DNA of 14,338 nt from positions 1 through 14,338 of the forward strand of contig JBJENT010000124.1 of the NCBI GenBank assembly GCA_051880335.1, given 5' to 3'. The stretch comes from 1XD8-76 sp051880335 (GTDB lineage Bacteria > Bacillota > Clostridia > Lachnospirales > Lachnospiraceae). Under the pieces are notes generated by a model. That model did not search any database, had not been told where the DNA came from, and worked only from the letters and a program-made list of their open reading frames with translations. The translations under genes and the position numbers were made by a program. This document shows positions 5,605-12,785 of the stretch, in pieces (positions within the stretch are counted from its first letter, which is position 1; the number at the start of each line of letters is the position of its first letter).

Positions 5605-8040
5605 CTATTCTAAAGTTTCTTTCCATTTTCCTGTATAAAGATTTTTGGTATAAAAAGTATCCTCCCTGGTCATATCCGGGATCTTTATGGATTCCAGGAT
5701 GATACCATTTTCATCGGATAAATATAAGGTTTCTTCTTTGCGTAGGCTGAAATTCAGTCTGGCACCACTGGAATGCCCCAGCACATTATTGGAACCGTAC
5801 ATGGTAATGGATTCCCCGGGAGCCAGATTTTTCCTTGGAATACCGCTGTTTTTCAGATCCTCTCCCTGATCGCTGAGATAAAGTCCTGCCAGAGATATTT
5901 CATGGTCGGAAAGGTTGCATAGTTCCACGGTATCCAGATCTCCTTTTACATGAAGCTGGACAAGGGTAGGTGTATGATAGTTGGTATTATCATTTTCTAC
6001 CATGGTAACCGGCAGGGTACCAAGATAAGTCAGCACAGATTCCCCGTTTTCTCCTACCGGAATATCGGAAAGACCGTTTTCTGCCACCTGGCAGAGGAGC
6101 TCTTTTATTTCTTCAGAGGATAGGGTGATTTCCGGTTCCTCATAAATCCGGTCGCCAATCTGCCAATGGGAGAAGGTATGACCTTCATTAACAGAAGCCT
6201 TTAAAGTCAGGGAACAGTCGGCATAGTAATTCCCCTGAAACGTATAACCAGCATCTTCAATCCCATTTACAGAGATCTGTACATCCTCCGGTGCATTAAT
6301 CTGTAAAGTATAAGGATAAAACATGGCATAGTCATTTTGCAGAAAGCTGTGCATATAGGTGGGTCTGTTCTGGGCAAAGGCCATTATCTCACTGGTTGCA
6401 GCCTGTACTCCTTCCATGGTTAGACGATCGGACAGAAGGCGGTCCACATAGTAAGACAATTCTGTATCACGCTGTTCGGCAAGGTTAGTAAGGGAAGCTT
6501 CCGCGCTGGCAGGAGAAAATCCGTAATTCATCAGGTCGCACATGGCGGTTACAAATTTTTCACGGCAGTCCTTGCGGGCCATCAGGTTGCAGAACAGTGG
6601 CGACTGGACATTGTTTAATAAAACGCTGATGTTATCTTCCTCTACCGAAAATCCGGGTACGTCATCGCTGAGACCGAAACCATAATCGGTATCAAAGAAT
6701 AGATAGCGGTATTTTCCGTCAAAAACCGTATCCGGTGTATAAACATCATCCGCTGCCACATAACGATAGGCGCGGACATTGTTATAAGGCCAGTCCTTGT
6801 TGGCAATATACAGTTCCATGGCATAATAGGTAATGTAATTGTCCAGATCCATGTAACTTTGCAGCTGCTCAAACACAGCATCATCGGTCATATCTGCTTC
6901 TGCAAAACGGTCATAAAATGCCTGATATTCTTCTGCCAGGGGCTCAGAAGGATCTTCCGCTGTTTTGTAGAATTCGTTGATGGAAACCCGTTCAAAGGTT
7001 CCATTGTAATCCCCGTAAAATTCTTCCATCTGGCCATTATTGAACGGTTCTTTAACCCAGTAAAAACCATAATATTCTCCATTGATATAAATGGAAGCAG
7101 GAACATATGGCGTGGACATAGGAAAGCCCTGCTTCTGGGCCAGTTCCTGAATCAAAGTATCCCGTATGAAAGCCTGGCCGAAATCATTCCCACTGTTTCG
7201 GAAAACCAGACGGTTGTCCTTTCCAAGCATAGTGCCATCCCCATCATTAGTCAGAGAAGGAAACAGACTTAAATCAAACTTGCCATACTGGTCATAACGG
7301 TTTCTGGCAAACAACTGGAAGGATTTCTGTTCCTTTCCTCTGGAAAAGTTTCCAAAAATCCGGAGGCCACAGTTTTGTGAAAGCAGAAGACTGCCATTTT
7401 GATCAAACAGATTCATATGAACTTCCCGTTCCGATTCCGGGCCACTCAGATTGTAGTTGGCAGGATCCAGATTGTAAGCCGCTGTGATCTCAGGATGTTC
7501 CTTCAGATAGTCATCCCGGAGTTTTCCCGGAACAAAAATACCATTTTCATAGCCGAACAGACCATCCGGGTCACCGGAGATACTGACCACATAGGTAGAA
7601 TAACGATCGTCTATAAAATATCCCACAAAATAGGTATAGTCAAAGACCTGGGAAGGCTGTCCGTCTGCCGGATATAGTCGGAATCTTAATACATGGCAGG
7701 ATTCCGTACCGGAAGAGGAAAAGGTGACAGGCTTTTCATATTTTACAGATGCAGAAGAGCTACTGGAAGGTTCAGAGCCATCTGTGGTATAATATATGTC
7801 ACCTTCTGAGAGAGAACGGATTTTTACATGAATGGTATGCTTGTAAAAACCGCTCTCATGGCTGATGGTATAACCGTATTCTGAAGTGTCCGCAGCAGAA
7901 TTCCCGAAAGACAGATTTCCGGGAGACAAAAGTGTGAGACCGGCGTAAAGAAGAAGTCCTGCGGAGAACACAAAACATATGCAGTATAAAATTAAGGATT
8001 TCCATTTTGGTGAAATTGCTTTTTTGCTCATACTGTACAT
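5605..8040 (-). CDS. Membrane-anchored CotH-family protein with CHB_HEX_C and lamin-tail domains
   Basis: A modular surface protein of 811 residues from the chosen start. Residues 14-37 form one membrane anchor. Residues 66-140 resemble the chitobiase/beta-hexosaminidase C-terminal domain (YYTTDGSEP at 83-91, then a run of serines). Residues 225-455 are the CotH kinase-like domain, with GLRIFGNFSRGKEQKSFQL, GEYYGFYWVKE, the loop NKDWPYNN (D416) and FFDTDYGFG (D450, D452). Residues 580-640 look like a repeat-type beta domain (GYTFQGNYYADCSLTLKA) and 681-790 a lamin-tail domain (VELCNLSDHEISLAGLYLSD). Bacillus CotH phosphorylates spore-coat proteins. Here the domain set points to an exported protein; the target is unknown. 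The frame extends to an ATG at 8115, but that overlaps the divergent gene and has no binding site. The ATG at 8040 has GGA 5 nt upstream; 8031 is also possible. Confidence 0.85.
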   Translation of the reverse strand: MYSMSKKAISPKWKSLILYCICFVFSAGLLLYAGLTLLSPGNLSFGNSAADTSEYGYTISHESGFYKHTIHVKIRSLSEGDIYYTTDGSEPSSSSSASVKYEKPVTFSSSGTESCHVLRFRLYPADGQPSQVFDYTYFVGYFIDDRYSTYVVSISGDPDGLFGYENGIFVPGKLRDDYLKEHPEITAAYNLDPANYNLSGPESEREVHMNLFDQNGSLLLSQNCGLRIFGNFSRGKEQKSFQLFARNRYDQYGKFDLSLFPSLTNDGDGTMLGKDNRLVFRNSGNDFGQAFIRDTLIQELAQKQGFPMSTPYVPASIYINGEYYGFYWVKEPFNNGQMEEFYGDYNGTFERVSINEFYKTAEDPSEPLAEEYQAFYDRFAEADMTDDAVFEQLQSYMDLDNYITYYAMELYIANKDWPYNNVRAYRYVAADDVYTPDTVFDGKYRYLFFDTDYGFGLSDDVPGFSVEEDNISVLLNNVQSPLFCNLMARKDCREKFVTAMCDLMNYGFSPASAEASLTNLAEQRDTELSYYVDRLLSDRLTMEGVQAATSEIMAFAQNRPTYMHSFLQNDYAMFYPYTLQINAPEDVQISVNGIEDAGYTFQGNYYADCSLTLKASVNEGHTFSHWQIGDRIYEEPEITLSSEEIKELLCQVAENGLSDIPVGENGESVLTYLGTLPVTMVENDNTNYHTPTLVQLHVKGDLDTVELCNLSDHEISLAGLYLSDQGEDLKNSGIPRKNLAPGESITMYGSNNVLGHSSGARLNFSLRKEETLYLSDENGIILESIKIPDMTREDTFYTKNLYTGKWKETLE

Positions 8041-8046
8041 TATAAT
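8039..8046. promoter_or_regulatory. Symmetric -10 element in the divergent cotH intergenic region
   Basis: ATTATAAT at 8039-8046 is its own reverse complement, so TATAAT can be read on either strand. On the plus strand it has TTGCTT at 8016-8021 as a poor -35 with a long 19-nt spacer, and could drive the tandem cotH pair. On the minus strand it overlaps the preferred start codon, so it could only serve the shorter start at 8031 as a leaderless or near-leaderless message; the minus gene more likely uses a promoter further upstream, in the AT-rich bases 8047-8107. That is weak evidence. Confidence 0.3.
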
Positions 8047-8107
8047 CCATATGGGAAATATTTTGTATGAAAAATATAAAAACATTGAACAAGGAAAATT
8101 CAAGTAA

Positions 8108-9874
8108 ATGGACAAGGAAAAGTTTAGACAGATAAGGATGCGAAGATGGTATTTTCACCTGAAATATGGAAGAGTCATTGCGGTGACATTTTTTCTGTTT
8201 ATTGTAATCAGAGCAACTCTTCATGCACAGGAGCTGGCAATCGTATGGGAAGTGAATATTATTTCGGAAGAAGAAAAGCAAGTGATCATGAAGGGATGTA
8301 CGGGAAATTCTTCCATGATCAATACCCACCAGGTGGATTTAATGTTAAATGGTGTGATGCTGCCCCATGATGTGTCCGGAAATCGGTATTATGTATCACA
8401 AAATGTAGATGTGGATGGCTGGGAAGGTATTCTTACTACTAATTCTGATAAAGTAAAGCTTTATCTTCTGGAAGATGACTATTTAAGGGATAAGAAAAGT
8501 GCCATAGAGGAAGGGCATGTTTTTCAGGTCCTTTTGAAAAAAGGAGAGGAATATGCTTTGACCAATCTGGTGGCAACAGGAATGCCAATTGTTTCCATTG
8601 ATACAAAGTATTCCAGACAGCCGGATTATACAGAAGATGATATTGATAATTTTGTGTTCAATTCGGATACCAGATATTATGGAAATATCACCATATATAA
8701 TGCGGATGGCAGTTCGGGTACTTATACTGCTCCGGAAATGAGAAATACTACGATGGCTACGCCACTGGGGAAACTGGGAGAGAAGATTCAGGAAAAGATA
8801 CCGGAGAAAAAATACCGGATCATGCAGCATCAGGTCTGTTATCATGGCAGGGGTGCAACCTCAGCAGGATTTGATAAAAAGGGATATGCACTAAAACTGA
8901 TTGACGAAGACGAAAAGAAAGTCATAGAATCTCTTTTCCAGCTGGGATTTAGCTCGGAATGGAAACTACTGTCTATTCCTGCAGATCAGTATAAGATTCG
9001 GGAAAAGACAGCCTGGCAGCTTTGGACAGAAATGGCAGAAACAGCAGAAGGCTTCCGGGAATATACATCGGCTGCTGAGTATTGCGAACTGATCATGGAT
9101 GGAGAATACAGGGGGCTGTATCTTCTGATCAAGACCTTTGATGAAAAAACGCTGGCCCTAGAGGATGAGGATATCCTGTATAAGATCATTCAGGCAGAGA
9201 TGCCTACAAAAGATGAGATAGAGGCTTCTGTAGAGCAGGAATATCCGGTATGCTATCCGATCCGAATGAGGTATCCGGATTTGGATGAAATATCCGTGGA
9301 ACAGGCCTGGGAACCCATGAAGCATTACCTGGATGTTTCCATGTGGCACACCAGTTTTCCGGATTATTATGAGTCTGTTGAACTGGATAATTTGATTGAC
9401 TTTACCATCTTTTTAGAGACAGTAACTGCCTCCGACAACTCGCGTAAAAATACCTATATGATAGCAGATCAGCAGGAAGATGGAAGCTATAAGATGATCA
9501 CACTGCCCTGGGATCTGGATAATACTTTTGGGAATAATTTTGATAACAATATGGATATCGGGAAAACAAAATTCAATCCGGATACCTCTGTTATCTATAC
9601 AGAAGGTGTGACCAGACAGTTATTTATCAATAATGAACATGGTGAAAAAGACAGACTGGTCGAAAAGTGGGAAAACTATAGACAGAATATCCTGAGTGAT
9701 GAGCATATATTTGGTATCATGCAGGATAATATGGATTATCTGGTATCATCCGGTGCTTTTGCGCGGGATGAAGAAAAGTGGCCCGAATTTGGTCATACCA
9801 GTGATCTGACAAAAATAATGGAATATCAGAAAGAGAGAATGGCGTTCCTGGATGATTACTTTACAGCAGATTAA
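8108..9874 (+). CDS. Membrane-anchored CotH-family protein, first of tandem pair
   Basis: A protein of 588 residues with a basic N-terminus and one membrane helix (about 22-38); the remainder is likely outside. Residues about 45-185 form a beta-rich region shared only with the next gene. The CotH domain covers about 235-545: CYHGRGATSAGFDKKGYALKL (244-264), EYCELIMDGEYRGLYLLIK (324-342), TASDNSRKNTY (D443, N448) and LPWDLDNTFG (D469, D471). The two acidic sites about 26 residues apart match the layout I recall for the essential aspartates of Bacillus CotH, so kinase chemistry is plausible. An insert at about 198-233 is absent from the next gene. AAGGA lies 12 nt before the ATG, a rather long distance. 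It is divergent from the minus-strand cotH gene, with only 67 nt between the chosen starts, and its last 23 bases overlap the following gene. Confidence 0.87.
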   Translation: MDKEKFRQIRMRRWYFHLKYGRVIAVTFFLFIVIRATLHAQELAIVWEVNIISEEEKQVIMKGCTGNSSMINTHQVDLMLNGVMLPHDVSGNRYYVSQNVDVDGWEGILTTNSDKVKLYLLEDDYLRDKKSAIEEGHVFQVLLKKGEEYALTNLVATGMPIVSIDTKYSRQPDYTEDDIDNFVFNSDTRYYGNITIYNADGSSGTYTAPEMRNTTMATPLGKLGEKIQEKIPEKKYRIMQHQVCYHGRGATSAGFDKKGYALKLIDEDEKKVIESLFQLGFSSEWKLLSIPADQYKIREKTAWQLWTEMAETAEGFREYTSAAEYCELIMDGEYRGLYLLIKTFDEKTLALEDEDILYKIIQAEMPTKDEIEASVEQEYPVCYPIRMRYPDLDEISVEQAWEPMKHYLDVSMWHTSFPDYYESVELDNLIDFTIFLETVTASDNSRKNTYMIADQQEDGSYKMITLPWDLDNTFGNNFDNNMDIGKTKFNPDTSVIYTEGVTRQLFINNEHGEKDRLVEKWENYRQNILSDEHIFGIMQDNMDYLVSSGAFARDEEKWPEFGHTSDLTKIMEYQKERMAFLDDYFTAD

Positions 9875-11576
9875 AAAAGACAAAGATAAATATGGTGTCG
9901 TACTGCTTTTCAGCCTGATGCTTCTGGCCGCAGTGTATATCTGCGCTTTTTCCGGGGAAAAAAGTAAGAATTTGTGGGACTATGCGGTAGAAAAAGGGCA
10001 GTGGGAACAGATTGCAGAACAGAGAACGGTTTCGCAGACTCTGCTACAGGATACAAAAAGCGGACTGATGATCTCCGGTTATGAGCTTCCCTATGTAAAA
10101 GAAGAGAATCGATTTTATTTGTCTGTTTGTATGAATGATTCCGAAGAATGGTATTTCCCAGACAGCCTTGATTTTTATGGACAGTTGAAGGGATTTGCAA
10201 TATGCGAAGATGAGTATCTGACTGGGGAGATGGATGGGAAGGAAAACAGTGTAAATGAGCAGGAGAAGAATGAAAAGGATAGGATTGAAAAGCTGAAGGA
10301 TGCAGTAAGGGAAGGACATGAATTCCAGGTTCTCTTTTATACAGGAGATGTTTATCAGCAGGCAGGACTGGTACTGACCGGACTGCCGGTTGTGGCAATC
10401 ACCACATCCCGGGAAGAACCAAGAGAATATCCCATCGAAGAGATCGACGATTATGTATATAATTCAGAAACCAGATACTATGGGGATGTAACGATTTTTC
10501 AGTCGGCAAAGCCATATCAGATTTTAAGAAGAGGAATTTGCTATCACGAAAGAGGACAGACATCCTCTGTTTTTTCGAAAAAAAGTTATGCACTTAAATT
10601 ACTGGATGAACAGGAAAATGGTGTCAATAACTCTCTGTTTGGAATGGAAAGCAGTGAGAAATGGAAGCTGAATGCGATGTACAGTGATGTTTCCAAGATA
10701 CGGGATAAAACTTCCCTGGAAATCTGGAAAGAAATTTCCGAACAAAACTATGAATTCGATGAATCCGGTGCAGAAATGGAGTATTGTGAAGTGATTCTGG
10801 ATGGGGAATATCTGGGACTGTATGGAATGATGCTTCCTATCAATGAAGACACTCTGGGACTGGGAAATAAAGAGGTACTTTACAAAATCCTGGACTGGGA
10901 AATGCCTACAGCGGAAGACATTCAGGCATCGGTGGAGCAGAACTATGAAGTGTGCTATCCCATTCGAATCCGGTATCCGGAGGATTTTGAATCTGTGGAG
11001 TCATTATGGGAACCGATGAAAATCTATTTGTCCGCAAAATACTGGGCACCTGACATGGGCCTGTATGCAGATATGGCCTATCAGGATAATCTGGCTGATT
11101 ACCTGATTTATATACAGGCAGTGGCGGGATATGATAACTACCTGAAAAATACCTATGTGGCGGCTTCGCCGGCCAGAAATGTTTCCGGGTACAAGATGGT
11201 GACCATTCCCTGGGACATGAATTTCACTTTTGGCGACTGCTATGCCTATGATCCGGAGCATAATTACCTGCAATTCAATGCTGACACAAGCGTCAATTAT
11301 GTGGAACCCGTATTGGAGGAGTACTTCAGACAAAATGTAGATGGAAGTGCAGAACTGCTGAAAAGAAAGTGGCAAAGTTATCGGAAAGACATACTTTCCG
11401 AGGAACATATCATTCAGATTATGGAAGAAAACATGGATCTTCTGGTACAGTCGGGGGCTTTTGAAAGAGAAAGTCAAAAATGGCCTGAGGTGGATAACGA
11501 GGCAGACCTGACTGTGCTGGAGGATTATGTGCGGGAAAGACTGAACTATTTAGATGGATACTTTGCACAGTACTAG
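9852..11576 (+). CDS. Membrane-anchored CotH-family protein, second of tandem pair
   Basis: A protein of 574 residues, a clear paralog of its upstream neighbour. Shared blocks include EGHEFQVL (154-161), TGLPVVAI (176-183), NSETRYYGDVTI (204-215), EYCEVILDGEYLGLYG, EVLYKI, EMPTAEDIQASVEQNYEVCYPIRIRYP (350-376), NADTSVNY and the LDGYF end. One membrane helix lies at about 15-33. The CotH catalytic area has GYDNYLKNTY (D428, N433) and IPWDMNFTFG (D455, N457): the second acidic residue of WDLD is an Asn here, which may alter metal binding or activity. A charged, probably helical stretch at about 118-153 is longer than in the paralog. The start codon lies inside the end of the previous gene in another frame and has no good binding site, so translation is probably coupled. 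Gene duplication is the simplest origin. Confidence 0.87.
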   Translation: MITLQQIKKDKDKYGVVLLFSLMLLAAVYICAFSGEKSKNLWDYAVEKGQWEQIAEQRTVSQTLLQDTKSGLMISGYELPYVKEENRFYLSVCMNDSEEWYFPDSLDFYGQLKGFAICEDEYLTGEMDGKENSVNEQEKNEKDRIEKLKDAVREGHEFQVLFYTGDVYQQAGLVLTGLPVVAITTSREEPREYPIEEIDDYVYNSETRYYGDVTIFQSAKPYQILRRGICYHERGQTSSVFSKKSYALKLLDEQENGVNNSLFGMESSEKWKLNAMYSDVSKIRDKTSLEIWKEISEQNYEFDESGAEMEYCEVILDGEYLGLYGMMLPINEDTLGLGNKEVLYKILDWEMPTAEDIQASVEQNYEVCYPIRIRYPEDFESVESLWEPMKIYLSAKYWAPDMGLYADMAYQDNLADYLIYIQAVAGYDNYLKNTYVAASPARNVSGYKMVTIPWDMNFTFGDCYAYDPEHNYLQFNADTSVNYVEPVLEEYFRQNVDGSAELLKRKWQSYRKDILSEEHIIQIMEENMDLLVQSGAFERESQKWPEVDNEADLTVLEDYVRERLNYLDGYFAQY

Positions 11577-11590
11577 AAAAATGATATAAT
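11562..11590 (+). promoter_or_regulatory. Extended -10 promoter for the glycosyltransferase and ABC genes
   Basis: TGATATAAT at 11582-11590 is a perfect extended -10 (TGn followed by TATAAT). A partial -35, TTTGCA at 11562-11567, is 17 nt upstream within the end of the preceding gene. Transcription would begin near 11597 and give a leader of about 50 nt. GAGGT at 11631-11635, 12 nt before the ATG, is the likely ribosome binding site. Confidence 0.5.
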
Positions 11591-11647
11591 CAAATCAACT
11601 ATGTTTACAGAGAAATACAAAGAGATTGCAGAGGTCATGCATTTGAA

Positions 11648-12775
11648 ATGAAAGATCGAATTTATGTATGTCACACCTACTATCATGCCTATGTGGCATT
11701 TCTGAAGGAACTGGCACTTCCACATGAAAAACGAGGACAAGCTACCCTGCTATTGAGCAGTATGTCTAACAATTTTGAAGATTTCGGAGAACGTGCCTTT
11801 TCCACGGGATTGTTTGAGGAAGTACTTCCCTTTGATGAAAAAAGAGAAGACTTTTTTCCGGAGCTTGCCAAATACCGGGTGGATAAAGGAAATATTGTCT
11901 TTAACATGTGGCAGCGAATTAAATTTACCAGGCGGTATGCAAAGCTGGAAGCACCTTATATCCCGGTAGATTTTAAACAGTACGGTGAGGTATATGTTTT
12001 TTGTGATTCCGATCCCATCGGATATTATCTAAACCAGAATAAGATCAGATACCATGCTTTAGAGGATGGGCTGAACTGTCTGGTTCATTTTGATGCAGCC
12101 AGATATGATAACAGGGGACATTTTGGTCTGAAGGCATTTCTGTCCAATAAGCTGAATCTGATCTTTGTTCAGAATGGTTATGGAAAGTACTGTCTGGATA
12201 TGGAAGTCAATGATATCAACGCGATTCAGATGCCCTGTCCAAAATACAAAGAGCTTCCCAGAAAGCAACTGGTGGACCGGCTGACTCAGGAAGATAAAGA
12301 TATCATTTTGCAGGCCTTTGTCCGTGATATGGATGGACTGAAGGAAAAGATAGATCAGTGCAATCAGGTATCGGAAGATGGAAAAACCACACCGAAAATA
12401 CTGATTCTCACAGATCCCCTTTGTACTCTGGATGTGCGGGAAAAAATCTTCCGTGATATCGTAGAAACCTATGAAAAACAGGGACAGATCTTCATCAAAC
12501 CCCATCCTCGTGATGAACTGGATTACAGCAAAGTATTTCCGGGGTATCCCATGTTTGATGGTACCATGCCTATGGAAATGCTGAATTTCTTTGAAGGACT
12601 TCGCTTTGATATCGTGGTAACGGTGTTTACCGATTTGAAAGGGATTACTTTTGCAGATAAATTGGTCCGACTGGGGGATGAATTTATGGATAAGTATGAG
12701 GATCCTATGATTCACAACCAAAATAAACGGATTGGCATCTTAGAGAAGGAAGATAAAACCATTTCCAAGCAATGA
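11648..12775 (+). CDS. Glycosyltransferase family 52 / sialyltransferase-like
   Basis: A soluble cytoplasmic protein of 375 residues with no membrane segment. The N-terminus RIYVCHTYYHAYVAFLKEL resembles the first strand and helix of GT52-type enzymes. Two motifs known from bacterial sialyltransferases are seen: an acidic E-D-G (ALEDGLN, E139-D140-G141), the catalytic acid motif, and H-P (IFIKPHPRD, H286-P287), which contacts the nucleotide sugar. Between them is a charged, probably helical linker (about 210-245). Family 52 contains lipooligosaccharide sialyltransferases and other transferases, so the transferred sugar could be sialic acid, pseudaminic acid (compare pseC nearby) or a hexose; the sequence alone does not decide. 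It is followed after 10 nt by the ABC exporter gene and both probably form one operon behind the promoter at 11562-11590. Confidence 0.7.
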   Translation: MKDRIYVCHTYYHAYVAFLKELALPHEKRGQATLLLSSMSNNFEDFGERAFSTGLFEEVLPFDEKREDFFPELAKYRVDKGNIVFNMWQRIKFTRRYAKLEAPYIPVDFKQYGEVYVFCDSDPIGYYLNQNKIRYHALEDGLNCLVHFDAARYDNRGHFGLKAFLSNKLNLIFVQNGYGKYCLDMEVNDINAIQMPCPKYKELPRKQLVDRLTQEDKDIILQAFVRDMDGLKEKIDQCNQVSEDGKTTPKILILTDPLCTLDVREKIFRDIVETYEKQGQIFIKPHPRDELDYSKVFPGYPMFDGTMPMEMLNFFEGLRFDIVVTVFTDLKGITFADKLVRLGDEFMDKYEDPMIHNQNKRIGILEKEDKTISKQ

Positions 12776-12785
12776 GAGGAAAACA

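Noticed and set aside
7744..7768. Run of serine codons in the minus-strand CotH gene considered as a simple repeat or phase-variable tract
   Set aside because: The codons are mixed (TCC, AGT, AGC, TCT, TCT, then GCA and TCT), so there is no slippage-prone nucleotide repeat; it reads as a flexible loop of the beta domain.
8041..8115. N-terminal extension of the minus-strand CotH protein from ATG 8115
   Set aside because: It would overlap the divergent gene's start, has no ribosome binding site, and would put 25 odd residues before a normal basic N-terminus and membrane anchor.
11637..11651. Tiny frame MHLK ending in an ATGA overlap with the glycosyltransferase start
   Set aside because: The GAGGT site is only 1 nt before this ATG, too close for initiation, so a regulatory leader peptide is not supported.
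12059..12721. Minus-strand frame of 220 codons inside the glycosyltransferase gene
   Set aside because: The plus-strand protein has conserved E-D-G and H-P motifs; the opposite frame has no domain and no start signal.
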